DNA of 64,000 nucleotides from Candidatus Geothrix skivensis (GCA_016721195.1 JADKIO010000005.1:556001-620000), one strand, 5' to 3'. Positions 54,431 through 62,982 are shown, counted from the first letter of the stretch. Numbers and translations: made by a program. The notes: generated from the letters alone by a model not told the origin.

Positions 54431-55741
54431 TCAGATGGGCAGGTGGGGCCTGGTGAGGTTGCGGTGCCCGGCGGCCGTCACCAGCAGGTTGTCCTCGATC
54501 CTGATGCCGCCGCAGGGGGTCAGCTCATCGATGAGCGGCCAGTTGAACAGGGTGCTGTGGCCGTTCTCCCGGAAGGGCCGCAGCAGCATGGGGATGAAGT
54601 AGAGGCCCGGCTCCACGGTGAAGACCTGCTGGGCCTCGATGGTCCGGGTGGTGCGGAGGGTGGGGTGCTGGGGGGGCGGGGGGGCTGGCGTGCCGTCCGC
54701 CGCGCCCTGGCGTCCCGCCACATCGTGGACCTGGATGCCCAGGTGGTGGCCCAGGCCATGGGGGAAGAAGGGGCGGCTCAGGCCTTTCTCCACCGCCTCC
54801 TCGGGGGTGGCCCGGAGAATTCCGCTTTCCCGGAGCAGGTCGGCGATGAGCAGGTGTCCCTGGTGGTGGAGGTCGCCGTAGGGGAGGTTGGGCCTCACCA
54901 GCTCGCAGAGCCTCAGCTCGATCCGCTCCATGCCGGCGATGAGGGCGGCGAAGCGGGCGTCGCAGTGGGGCGCCGCCAGGGTGCGGGTGATGTCGGCGGC
55001 GTAGCCTCGAACCTGGGCGCCCGCATCGATGAGCAGGACCTTGCCGTGCTTCACCTTGCGCTTGCCCTCGTAGTGGAGCGTCGCGCCCTTCTCGTCCAGG
55101 GCGACGATGCTGCCGTAGGGCATGTCTTGATCCACGATGCCCGCGGCCTGGATGTAGGCATGGTGAATGTCCAGCTCGCTGGCCCCGCTCAAGAAGGCGG
55201 TCCGGGCGGCCTGGTGGCCCCGGGCGGCGATCACCGTGGCCTCCTCGATGCACTGCACTTCGTAGGCGGATTTGGTGGTCCGGTGCCAGTCCAGATGGGC
55301 GGTGAGCAGGGCGGGGTTCACTTCCAGCCCGGCGGTATCGGCCCGGTCGGTTTCATTGCCGATGTAGGCGGCCCGGCCCAGGGTGCCCAGGCGCTTCCAG
55401 ACATCCTCCACCGTGCCGACTTCCTCGATGGTGAACTCGCTGGCCCAGAAGGGATTCCCAAGGGGCGCCTGTTCGTACCAGAAGTCCTCGGGGGCAAATC
55501 GGATCAGGCGTGGCGTCTGCCCGGGGCGCAGCACCAGTGCGTGGTGGGGGCCCGCCAGGGGACACCAGTGGGCGAAGTGGGGCGTGGGGTGGAAGGGGGC
55601 ATCCTGGTCGTCGGCGAAATGGGTGTAGACCCGGCCGCTGGAGATGACCAGCGCGTCGAAGCCGGTCTCGGCCAGGGCCTCAGCCGTGGTGCGCTGGCGC
55701 TCGGCGATGTGCAGGTGGAAGAGGGTGGAGAGATCGGTCAT
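54431..55741 (-). CDS. pepQ: Xaa-Pro dipeptidase (prolidase)
   Basis: A 436-residue M24B metallopeptidase that splits X-Pro dipeptides. The two-metal ligands are visible: two Asp in LIDAGAQVRGYAADITRT, His in HGLGHHLGIQVHD, Glu in FTVEPGLYFIP and Glu in GGIRIEDNLLVT. The N-terminal creatinase-like domain begins FHLHIAERQRTTAEALAETG. The start is ATG 55741 (MTDLSTLFHLH), as in PepQ; the frame extends ten residues further but without homology. It would complete the digestion begun by the dipeptidyl peptidase in the same region. Confidence 0.93.
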   Translation of the reverse strand: MTDLSTLFHLHIAERQRTTAEALAETGFDALVISSGRVYTHFADDQDAPFHPTPHFAHWCPLAGPHHALVLRPGQTPRLIRFAPEDFWYEQAPLGNPFWASEFTIEEVGTVEDVWKRLGTLGRAAYIGNETDRADTAGLEVNPALLTAHLDWHRTTKSAYEVQCIEEATVIAARGHQAARTAFLSGASELDIHHAYIQAAGIVDQDMPYGSIVALDEKGATLHYEGKRKVKHGKVLLIDAGAQVRGYAADITRTLAAPHCDARFAALIAGMERIELRLCELVRPNLPYGDLHHQGHLLIADLLRESGILRATPEEAVEKGLSRPFFPHGLGHHLGIQVHDVAGRQGAADGTPAPPPPQHPTLRTTRTIEAQQVFTVEPGLYFIPMLLRPFRENGHSTLFNWPLIDELTPCGGIRIEDNLLVTAAGHRNLTRPHLPI

Positions 55742-55782
55742 GGCGTTCCCATTGGAAGGAGCAGGTGGCATTGGCTGCCAGG

Positions 55783-56592
55783 TTACAGGAATCGAAGGGG
55801 CTTCTCCTCGGGGGCGAACCCGTGGCGGACGGCCTTCTGGAAGAAGAGGGCCAGGCTTTCCCGCTCGGCCTCCCCGAAGGTGTAGCTGATGTTCTCGGTG
55901 AGGTACTCCTGCAGCTCGATCTTGGTCCAGCCGATGGTGCGCCGGGCCTCCTCCACGATGGCGGGGAGCTGGGCCATGCCAATCTCCAGGCTTTTGTGGA
56001 AGAAGGGGGCGACGCCGCCGGGGACGGGGAGCTCAGGGGCGTCCTGGCGGATGAGCCAGAGGGCGAAGACAAAGGGGAGGCCGGTCCAGCTGTGCCACTC
56101 TTCGGCGAGGTCCAGTACGAATAGGCCCTGCCGAGGCGCGCGCATGGCGGCATCACCGATCATCAGGGCGGCGTCGTTGGCCGCGAGCATCAGCGGCAGG
56201 TCCGGGGCCATGTCCTGGACCGAGGGGCTGATGCCGTACCGCTCCCGCAGCAGCAGCTGGGCCAGCACGACGCTGGTGCGGCTCGAGGTATCCAGGGCAA
56301 GGCTGCGGATCTGTTCCGGGGGCACCTTGGACAGGATGACGACGCTGCGGACCCGCTTGGGGGAGGCGATGCAGAGGCCGGGCACGATGAGCAGGTTGGG
56401 GATCCGGAGGTACTCGATGGAGCTCACGATGCCCGCATCCACCTCCCCATCCCGCAGGCGATCGGCGCAGGCGGAGGGGTAGTGGAACTTCAGGTGGAAG
56501 TGCTCCCAGCCCAGACCGTGCTTGAATCCATGGTTGAGGGGAGCAGCGTTGAGATAGTCGATGATTGACAGACGGAACGGAGAAGCGACCAT
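55783..56592 (-). CDS. mqnA: Chorismate dehydratase (menaquinone synthesis, futalosine pathway)
   Basis: A 269-residue MqnA protein with the periplasmic-binding-protein fold. It removes water from chorismate to make 3-enolpyruvyl-benzoate. Family marks are SIIDYLNAAPLNHGF, VDAGIVSSIEYLRIPN, CIASPKRVRSVVILSKVP, SLALDTSSRTSVVLAQLLL and AALMIGDAAM. ATG 56592 is the best-placed start; ATG 56619 would overlap the divergent MGMT-like gene. No other mqn gene is in the window. It shows that the cell makes menaquinone by the futalosine route. Confidence 0.93.
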   Translation of the reverse strand: MVASPFRLSIIDYLNAAPLNHGFKHGLGWEHFHLKFHYPSACADRLRDGEVDAGIVSSIEYLRIPNLLIVPGLCIASPKRVRSVVILSKVPPEQIRSLALDTSSRTSVVLAQLLLRERYGISPSVQDMAPDLPLMLAANDAALMIGDAAMRAPRQGLFVLDLAEEWHSWTGLPFVFALWLIRQDAPELPVPGGVAPFFHKSLEIGMAQLPAIVEEARRTIGWTKIELQEYLTENISYTFGEAERESLALFFQKAVRHGFAPEEKPLRFL

Positions 56593-56617
56593 ACCCTCAG
56601 TATGCGATGATTCCCCC

Positions 56618-57082
56618 ATGATCCTCTGGCACTACGAGCTGACCACCCTGATGGGTCCCATGCGGGCGGCCTTTGATGGCAGGGGTCGCCTGTTGGAACT
56701 GGTCATGGAAGGCTATGATCCCCGCAAGACCAGTCCGCTGCCACCTAAGGAGCAGCGGGAGTCCAAGCGCTTCCTGGACCGTCAGATCGAGGCCTATCTG
56801 GCGGGCACGCTCCGCACCTTCACCGTGCCCCTGGATCCCCAGGGGAAGCCCACGGACCTGAGGATCTGGGACACGATCCGCACCATCCCCTATGGCCAGT
56901 CCCGCCAGCCTTCCGAGCTTTCCGCCTGGCTGGCCATCGAAGAGGAGGTCATCGTGATGGCCTGCGTGGCCAATCCCATCGCCCTGCTCATCCCGGCCCA
57001 CCGCGTGATCCTGCCGGGGGAGGGGCCCCTGCCGAAGGCGTTGCGGGAGCTCGAAATAGGGCATGGCTGGAAGAAGCCATGA
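56618..57082 (+). CDS. MGMT-fold protein with Ala in place of the active cysteine (alkyltransferase-like)
   Basis: A 154-residue relative of the two Ogt proteins downstream. It keeps the N-terminal domain, the RIWDTIRTIPYGQSRQPSEL helix-turn-helix entry and ANPIALLIPAHRVIL, but the PCHR cysteine is Ala127. The RAVGRANGAN arginine-finger helix of active enzymes is also changed to EVIVMACVAN. It cannot take up a methyl group in the known way. Alkyltransferase-like proteins of this kind bind O6-alkylguanine and hand it to nucleotide excision repair; whether this one does is inference. It is the first gene of the alkylation-repair island. Confidence 0.85.
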   Translation: MILWHYELTTLMGPMRAAFDGRGRLLELVMEGYDPRKTSPLPPKEQRESKRFLDRQIEAYLAGTLRTFTVPLDPQGKPTDLRIWDTIRTIPYGQSRQPSELSAWLAIEEEVIVMACVANPIALLIPAHRVILPGEGPLPKALRELEIGHGWKKP

Positions 57083-57151
57083 GGCACCCGTCGCCCACCT
57101 TGGGGGTGACCACCCGGCAGGCACTTAGTCCCAATAAACCGCGACTCTGAC

Positions 57152-57676
57152 ATGCTTGGTTCCATGCCCGGCGCCTTCCATTCGATCGTCACGCCCCTGG
57201 GGGACCTGGGAGCCGTGTTCGGAGAGGACGGGAAGCTGCTGCGGCTCATCCGGTTCCATGGGGCATCCCCGGCCCTGGCCGAAGGTCCCCCCCCGAAGAG
57301 CCTCCCCTTCCTGAAGCGGCAGCTGGAGGCCTACTTTTCCGGCAACCTTCGTGATTTCAATATTCCCATGCAAGTTGAAGGCACCGATTTCCAGCGCCGG
57401 GTCTGGAAGGAACTCCAGAAGATCCCCTACGGCCAAGCCATCTCCTACCTGGAACTGGCCCGCCGGCTGGGGGATGAGAAGTGCATCCGCGCCGCCGCCC
57501 GGGCCAATGGCGCCAATCCCATCTCCATCCTCATCCCCTGCCACCGGGTGATCGGCTCCGACGGATCCCTGGTGGGCTACGGAGGCGGCCTGGACATGAA
57601 GGAATTCCTGTTGCGCCTGGAGGGCGTGCTGCCCAAGGCCCCCGCCCAGCCGAGGCTGCCCCTCGTCTGGGAATAA
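57152..57676 (+). CDS. ogt: Methylated-DNA-protein cysteine methyltransferase (copy 1)
   Basis: A 174-residue suicide repair protein that moves O6-methyl groups from guanine to its own cysteine. The active Cys130 is in ILIPCHRVIG. The recognition helix is RRVWKELQKIPYGQAISYLE, the arginine finger is in CIRAAARANGAN, and GYGGGLDMKEFLLRLEG closes the fold. Start ATG 57152 or 57164 are both possible. It lies 69 bases after the Ala-variant paralogue and 56 before the Ada-AlkA fusion. Confidence 0.93.
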   Translation: MLGSMPGAFHSIVTPLGDLGAVFGEDGKLLRLIRFHGASPALAEGPPPKSLPFLKRQLEAYFSGNLRDFNIPMQVEGTDFQRRVWKELQKIPYGQAISYLELARRLGDEKCIRAAARANGANPISILIPCHRVIGSDGSLVGYGGGLDMKEFLLRLEGVLPKAPAQPRLPLVWE

Positions 57677-57732
57677 AATTCCAGCGACGCCCATCGGAGG
57701 ACAGGGTGCACCGGGGCTCCTAGCATGGGGTC

Positions 57733-59148
57733 ATGCGCTGGACGAACGCCCACCTCTACGAACGGATCCTGGCCAAGGACGCGTCCTTCGACGGCCGGGT
57801 GCTGACGGGTGTCCTCACCACGGGCATCTACTGCCTCCCCTCCTGTCCCGCCCGGAAGCCCCTGATGGAGAATGTGCGGTTCTTCCCGGATGAGGCCGCG
57901 GCCCAGGCTTCGGGCCTCCGACCCTGCAAGCGCTGTCGGCCCGATGCCTTCTACCGGGGCGACGACGCGGACCTCGCCCGGCTGGAGGCGGCCATGGCCC
58001 AGGCCATCGCCCGGCCCGCAGCCTTTCCCGAGGTGGAGGCCCTGGCGGAAGCGGCGGCGGTACGGGTGACCAAGCTGAAGGATCTGTTCCGGGACCATGC
58101 GCACCAGCAGCCCGCGGCCTTCCTGCAGCGGGTCCGCATCCAGGCCGCCTGCGATCGGCTGGCCGCGGGGCAGGGGGATCTGGCCGAGCTGGCTGCCGCC
58201 GCGGGGTACGAAAGCGCTTCCGGGTTCCACGAGGCCTTCCGGCGCCAGACGGGCCTCAGCCCGGGCGCCTACCGGTCCATGCTCACCACGGACACCTTCA
58301 CCCTGCCCCTGCCGGAGGGACTCCGGGTGGTGGATGTGCTGGCCTTCCATGGACGGGATGGACTGAGCCTGTCCGAGCGGGTGGAGGGAACCACCCTGAG
58401 GAAGGCCTTCCTCCGGGGGGAGCAGGCCTCGGTGCTGTCGATGACCTTCGGGAAGCAGGCCCTTGCCATCTCCCTTGCCGGAGCTTCCGGCGGGGCCGCC
58501 ATGGCCCAGGCCCACGCCGCCGCCCTGCGGCTGCTGGGCTGGCACGGCGACCCGGCTGCCTTCGAGCAGGCCCATCCCGACCTGGCCCGTGGCCGGGAAG
58601 GCCTGCGGGTGCTGCTCACCCTGGACCCCTTCGAGGCGCTGGTGTGGGCCATCCTGGGCCAGCAGGTGAACCTGACCTTCGCCTATGCCCTGCGCCGGGA
58701 CCTGATCCGCCTGGCGGGGGTGCCGGCCCCGGGAGGCCTCATCGCCCACCCCGACGCCGGGCGGATCGCCGCACTGGATGTACCGGCCCTGCGGTCGCTC
58801 CGCTTCTCCCTGAGGAAGGCCGAGTACCTGCTGGAGGCCGCCCGGGAAGTGGCCTCGGGTCGGCTGAAGCTGGAGGGCCTGGTCAGTGCCACGGGTGCCT
58901 GCCGGCGCCTGCTGGCCCTGCGGGGCTGCGGTCCCTGGACCGCTCAGTACGTGCTCATGCGGGGGCTGGGCTTCCGGGATGGCGTCCCCGTGGGCGACGC
59001 GGGCCTCACCCTGGCGCTCCAGCGCTGGTTCAAGCTCGAGACCCGTCCGGACGGCCCCGAAACCCTGCGCCTCATGGCGCCCTTCGCGCCCCACCGCAGC
59101 CTGGCCACCTTCCACCTCTGGGCCAGCCTGAAAGGACTCCCCGCATGA
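57733..59148 (+). CDS. Ada-type regulator fused to AlkA 3-methyladenine DNA glycosylase
   Basis: A 471-residue fusion. Residues 1-75 are the Ada zinc domain with Cys34, Cys38, Cys65 and Cys68 (GIYCLPSCPARKP, PCKRCRPD), whose Cys34 can accept methyl groups from phosphotriesters. Residues 80-185 are an AraC-type helix-turn-helix (DLAELAAAAGYESASGFHEA). Residues 190-471 are AlkA, with the helix-hairpin-helix LALRGCGPWTAQYV and the catalytic Asp422 in VPVGDAGL. It has no Ogt domain; that activity is the next gene, whose start overlaps this stop (ATGA). It can thus sense methylation, regulate the island and remove alkylated bases. Confidence 0.93.
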   Translation: MRWTNAHLYERILAKDASFDGRVLTGVLTTGIYCLPSCPARKPLMENVRFFPDEAAAQASGLRPCKRCRPDAFYRGDDADLARLEAAMAQAIARPAAFPEVEALAEAAAVRVTKLKDLFRDHAHQQPAAFLQRVRIQAACDRLAAGQGDLAELAAAAGYESASGFHEAFRRQTGLSPGAYRSMLTTDTFTLPLPEGLRVVDVLAFHGRDGLSLSERVEGTTLRKAFLRGEQASVLSMTFGKQALAISLAGASGGAAMAQAHAAALRLLGWHGDPAAFEQAHPDLARGREGLRVLLTLDPFEALVWAILGQQVNLTFAYALRRDLIRLAGVPAPGGLIAHPDAGRIAALDVPALRSLRFSLRKAEYLLEAAREVASGRLKLEGLVSATGACRRLLALRGCGPWTAQYVLMRGLGFRDGVPVGDAGLTLALQRWFKLETRPDGPETLRLMAPFAPHRSLATFHLWASLKGLPA

Positions 59149-59648
59149 GTGCCATCCATCCCATCGAAACTTTCCTCGGCCCGGTGCAGGTTGCTTTCAA
59201 CGTGGAAGGCGAAGTCCTCTATCTCGGCTTTTCCGACCATGAATTCCGTGCTCCCCTGCTGTCCAAACTGGAGCGTCTGGCCCTGGCGCCGCGGCCGGAT
59301 GCGAAGGCCCTGGACCGTCTTCGGGAGCAACTGGAGGACTACGCCACCGGTGGCCGCCGGGCCTTCGACATCCCCTTCCGCCTCCACGGCAGCCCCTTCG
59401 AGCGGAGGGTCTGGCGACTCCTCCAGGACATCCCCTTCGGGGAGACCCGCAGCTATGGACAGCTGGCGGCGGCCCTGGGGGATCCGAACCTCAGCCGGGC
59501 CGTGGGCCGCGCGAACGGGGCCAACCCGGTCTCCATCCTGATCCCCTGCCACCGGGTGATCGGCGCGAACGGATCCCTCACCGGGTATGCGGGGGGCCTG
59601 GCCAGGAAGGAGCGGCTGCTGCGCCTCGAGGGTGCCTTCAGGGCCTGA
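59145..59648 (+). CDS. ogt: Methylated-DNA-protein cysteine methyltransferase (copy 2)
   Basis: A 167-residue O6-methylguanine transferase. The active Cys135 is in ILIPCHRVIG, with FERRVWRLLQDIPFGETRSY as recognition helix and SRAVGRANGAN as the arginine-finger helix. The start overlaps the stop of the Ada-AlkA gene, so the two are translated together; they supply in two proteins what E. coli Ada and AlkA do. Its 3' end overlaps the convergent speH gene by 11 bases. Confidence 0.94.
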   Translation: MSAIHPIETFLGPVQVAFNVEGEVLYLGFSDHEFRAPLLSKLERLALAPRPDAKALDRLREQLEDYATGGRRAFDIPFRLHGSPFERRVWRLLQDIPFGETRSYGQLAAALGDPNLSRAVGRANGANPVSILIPCHRVIGANGSLTGYAGGLARKERLLRLEGAFRA

Positions 59649-59997
59649 CGGTGCGCAGGGGTCCGCGCTCCAGCTCTAATCGGGTTTCCTTCGTCGCCCC
59701 GAAGGCAATCTTCAAGAGGGCCACGCCACGATCCATGTCCACGCCCCCGCAGCTGAAGAAATCCACCGCGGCGAAGCCATGCTCGGGCCAGGTGTGGATG
59801 GCCAGGTGGCTTTCGGCGATGATCACGGCCCCACTGACCCCCTGGGGACTGAAATGGTGGAAGCTGTGGGTGACGACGGTGGCGCCGGAGGCGACCGCGG
59901 CACGGAGCATGGCAGAGGTGACCTGCTCCAGATCCGCCAGGGCCACGGGATCGCAGCCTTCGAACTCCACCAGGAGGTGATGACCCAGGGCCGTCAC
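59638..59997 (-). CDS. speH: S-adenosylmethionine decarboxylase proenzyme
   Basis: A 119-residue pyruvoyl enzyme that makes decarboxylated AdoMet for spermidine. It cleaves itself between Glu62 and Ser63 in IIAESHLAIHTWPE; His68 and Cys83 are the processing and catalytic residues. With the GTG start at 59997 these fall exactly at 63, 68 and 83, as in the well-studied Thermotoga enzyme. That GTG also overlaps the stop of the upstream methyltransferase (GTGA) and has a GAGG site. ATG 60024 is the alternative. It complements speA at 17405. Confidence 0.93.
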   Translation of the reverse strand: MTALGHHLLVEFEGCDPVALADLEQVTSAMLRAAVASGATVVTHSFHHFSPQGVSGAVIIAESHLAIHTWPEHGFAAVDFFSCGGVDMDRGVALLKIAFGATKETRLELERGPLRTVRP

Positions 59998-61289
59998 GGC
60001 CGCCTCGATAAGAGGGCCACGCACTCCACATGGGTGGTGAGAGGGAAGAGGTCGAGCACCGCCAGTTGCTCCAGGTTCCAGGCGCCTGCGAGCCGCTTCA
60101 GGTCCCGGCAGAAGGCCGCGCCATCGCAGCCCACCAGCACCAGGCTGCGGGCCCCGGCCCCCAGGAGCCGGTCACAGAGGGCCGGTTCCAGGCCCGCCCG
60201 GGGGGGGTCCAGGAGGATGAGGTCCCCCGCCTCGCCCAGGCCTTCGGGCACCCAGGCGGCCACATCGGCCACCAGGCACTCGGAGGGGAGTCCGGCCGCC
60301 GCCAGGTTCCGGCGGGCCCAGGCCACGGCGGTTTCGCCGGATTCCACCAGGACCCGGCGCCTGAACCGGTCCCCCAGCAGCAGGGAGAAGAGGCCCACGC
60401 CCCCGTAGAGGTCGAAGAGGGTGTCGCCCTTCAGGTCCCAGGAGCCCAGCAGCCCGCCGAAGGCCTCGGCGGCCCAGGGGGCGCTGACCTGGAAGAAGGC
60501 CCCGGGTTCGTGCTGCAGGGTGGCCTCACCCAGCCGATGGCGAATGGGCTCGGCACTGCGGTGCCAGCCATCGGGTTCGAGCTGCCAGGTGCGCCCCCGC
60601 TCATCCGTGGCCCACACGATCTGGGCCGGGCTGCCCGTGGACAGCTCCCAGCGGCCGGGGCGGAAGGGCAGGGCCTGGCCCGTCAGGGCCGCGTGGAGCC
60701 GGGGAATGGCCTCGGAGAGGGGATCGGTGGCGGCGGGGCAGGCCGAGATGGGCACCAGGACGTGGCTGTGCCGCTGGAAGTAGCCCAGGTCCGTCCCGTC
60801 CCAGTGGAGCTGGATCCGGTGGCGACGGGCCGATTCGGGGGCGGGGTGCCAGGCCCAGGACACGCCCTCGCCCAGCTGGCGGCGCAGCAGGTCCGCGGCC
60901 ATCAGGCGCTTGAGCTCGGGGGCGTGGCGCCCGGCCTCCCACAGGTCGCAGCCACCGCAGGTCTCCGCGACGGGGCAGGCTGCCGGGGCCCGGCGGGGAT
61001 CGCGGGTGATCCAGCGGGTGACGCGGCCCTCGCCATGGCGGGCCCTCCAGATCACCTGGGCCTCCACGACTTCGCCCGGGAAGAGGGCGAGGGGCGCCTC
61101 CAGCAGCAGCAGGCGGCCATCCTCGGCGTGGCCCACACCCTTGCCGCCCCAGGCCAGCCGTTCAATGGGACCCCGCCAGCTTTCCTTCAGGGCAGGGGAA
61201 TTCCGATATGCTGGCCGTACCTTCCTGTCCCCGGAACCTGAATCGATCTTCCTGGAGCCTGATTCCGCCTTGCGTTTCACCGTCGCCAT
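59994..61289 (-). CDS. RlmD/TrmA-family RNA (uracil-5-)-methyltransferase
   Basis: A 431-residue AdoMet-dependent RNA methyltransferase. It has an N-terminal TRAM-like domain (GPIERLAWGGKGVGHAEDGR). Four cysteines suit a [4Fe-4S] cluster (CPVAETCGGCD and ISACPAA). AdoMet motif LFDLYGGVGLFSLLL and LILLDPPRAGLEP follow. The catalytic cysteine is in LVGCDGAAFCRDL, where most relatives have SCNPxTLxRDL, so Asn is replaced by Asp. It is therefore RlmD-like rather than certain RlmD. The exact start is unsure; ATG 61289 overlaps the likely start of the divergent gene. It couples to speH by GTGA. Confidence 0.85.
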   Translation of the reverse strand: MATVKRKAESGSRKIDSGSGDRKVRPAYRNSPALKESWRGPIERLAWGGKGVGHAEDGRLLLLEAPLALFPGEVVEAQVIWRARHGEGRVTRWITRDPRRAPAACPVAETCGGCDLWEAGRHAPELKRLMAADLLRRQLGEGVSWAWHPAPESARRHRIQLHWDGTDLGYFQRHSHVLVPISACPAATDPLSEAIPRLHAALTGQALPFRPGRWELSTGSPAQIVWATDERGRTWQLEPDGWHRSAEPIRHRLGEATLQHEPGAFFQVSAPWAAEAFGGLLGSWDLKGDTLFDLYGGVGLFSLLLGDRFRRRVLVESGETAVAWARRNLAAAGLPSECLVADVAAWVPEGLGEAGDLILLDPPRAGLEPALCDRLLGAGARSLVLVGCDGAAFCRDLKRLAGAWNLEQLAVLDLFPLTTHVECVALLSRRP

Positions 61290-62982
61290 CCCCCCCGAAA
61301 ACCGTAACACCCTCCTGGATCGGGTGACGGGGGAGATGCGTCAGGCCCTGGTCATGGTGGACGCAGCTCCGGCGGACGTGGTGCTCGGGCTTCCCGGGGA
61401 GGGCCTGTTCGCGGGCTGTTCCACCTGGCCCGGAAGCGACGCGGCCCTGGCCCTCATGAAAGCGGGCTGGGAGCGGGCCAAGGACCGCCGCTCCATGGCG
61501 CGGCTCCACGAGGTGGGCCGGGCCCTGGTGTCCGAACAGAACCTGGACCGGCTGCTGGACCTGATCCTCACCAAGGCCCGGGAGCTGCTCAAGGCCGAAG
61601 CCGGGTCCATCTACCTGCTCAGCGGGGAAGGGGAGCGGCGGGAACTGCTCTTCGCCCACACCCAGAACGCCAGGGTGCGGCTGCCCTTCCACCGCATCGT
61701 CATGCCCGTCTCCGACCGCACGCTGGCCGGATTCGCCGCCCTCCACCGGGAGAGCCTGAACATCCACGACGTCTATCGCATCCCCGAGGAGGCACCCTAC
61801 CGGTTCAATGACAGCTTCGACCGGCAGGCGGGCTATCGAACGAGCTCAGTGCTGGTGGTGCCCATGCAGGACACGGAAGGCCAGGTGTTGGGCGTCCTGC
61901 AGTTGCTGAACCGCCTGGAGGAGGAATCGGGCGAGGGTGGGGTGTTTTCCGACGAGGATCAGAACCTGGCCCAGAGCCTGGCCGGGCAGGCCGCCGTGGC
62001 GGTGAAGAACGCCCAGCTGCGTCAGGAGATCGAGCAACTGTTCGAAGGATTCGTGGCCGCCTCGGTGACGGCCATCGAGGCCCGGGACCCGGTGACGAGC
62101 GGCCACTCGGGCCGGGTGGCCGATCTGACCGTGGGGCTGGCGGAGGCGGTCAACGCCACGCCCAATGGCACCTACGGGGAACTGATCTTCACGGACCGGC
62201 AGCTGCGGGAGCTCCGCTATGCCAGCCTGCTCCACGACTTCGGCAAGGTCGGGGTGCGCGAGCAGGTGCTGGTGAAGGCCAAGAAGCTGGATCCGAGCCA
62301 GCTGGAGCTCATCCTCCAGCGCCTCCGGCAGCGGGGTCTGGAGGAAGCCCTGGACCTGCTGGCCCAGGCCTGGCGGGGGGGGGAGCACTTCGACCCGGCC
62401 CGCTGGGAGGCCGTGCTGAGGGACCGCCAGCTGGAGACCGAGCAACTCATGCAACTGGTCCGCCAAAGCAATGAACCCAGCATCCTGTCCCAGGAGGCGG
62501 CCGATGGCCTGGGGCGGCTGGAGGATCTCCGGTTCGGGCACTGGACCGGCGAGCGCCGGGAACTGGTGGAACCGGAATCCCTGGCCAGCCTGCGGATCCG
62601 CAAAGGCAGCCTGTCGGAGGGGGAGCGCCTGGAGATCGAAAGCCACGTCAGCCACACCTTCCGCTTCCTGGAGCGCATCCCCTGGACCCGGGATCTGGCG
62701 GGGGTGCCGGAGATCGCCTACGCCCACCATGAGCGGCTCAGTGGCCGGGGCTACCCCCGCCAGCTGGGCGCCAGGGACATCCCGGTTCAGAGCCGGGCCA
62801 TGGCCATCGCCGACGTGTTCGACGCCCTCACTGCCCGGGACCGGCCCTACAAGGGCGCCGTGCCCCTGGAGCGCAGCCTGGCCATCCTCCAGGAGGAGGC
62901 CCGGGAGGGGGCCCTGGACCGGCCCCTGCTGGATCTGTTCATCGAGGCCCGGGTATTCGAGCGAACCGCGCCCAGGACCTGA
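61270..62982 (+). CDS. GAF-HD-GYP protein (probable cyclic-di-GMP phosphodiesterase)
   Basis: About 570 residues. Residues 1-75 are an uncharacterised domain (LRFTVAIPPENRNTLLDRVT). A GAF domain spans about 85-255 (LHEVGRALVSEQNLDRLLDL, GYRTSSVLVVPMQDTEGQVL). The rest is an HD-GYP phosphodiesterase: SGHSGRVADLTV, LLHDFGKVGVREQVL, ESHVSHTFRFL and AYAHHERLSGRGYPRQLGA. Between LLHDFGK and HHE there are about 170 residues, roughly 100 more than usual, forming a helical insert. I place the start at TTG 61270, but its ribosome-binding site is poor and ATG 61336 is possible. Confidence 0.8.
   Translation: MRFTVAIPPENRNTLLDRVTGEMRQALVMVDAAPADVVLGLPGEGLFAGCSTWPGSDAALALMKAGWERAKDRRSMARLHEVGRALVSEQNLDRLLDLILTKARELLKAEAGSIYLLSGEGERRELLFAHTQNARVRLPFHRIVMPVSDRTLAGFAALHRESLNIHDVYRIPEEAPYRFNDSFDRQAGYRTSSVLVVPMQDTEGQVLGVLQLLNRLEEESGEGGVFSDEDQNLAQSLAGQAAVAVKNAQLRQEIEQLFEGFVAASVTAIEARDPVTSGHSGRVADLTVGLAEAVNATPNGTYGELIFTDRQLRELRYASLLHDFGKVGVREQVLVKAKKLDPSQLELILQRLRQRGLEEALDLLAQAWRGGEHFDPARWEAVLRDRQLETEQLMQLVRQSNEPSILSQEAADGLGRLEDLRFGHWTGERRELVEPESLASLRIRKGSLSEGERLEIESHVSHTFRFLERIPWTRDLAGVPEIAYAHHERLSGRGYPRQLGARDIPVQSRAMAIADVFDALTARDRPYKGAVPLERSLAILQEEAREGALDRPLLDLFIEARVFERTAPRT

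Noticed and set aside
59998..60024. ATG 60024 as the start of speH
   Set aside because: It would overlap the methyltransferase by 31 bases. The GTG at 59997 gives a GTGA overlap and puts the key residues at 63, 68 and 83 as expected.
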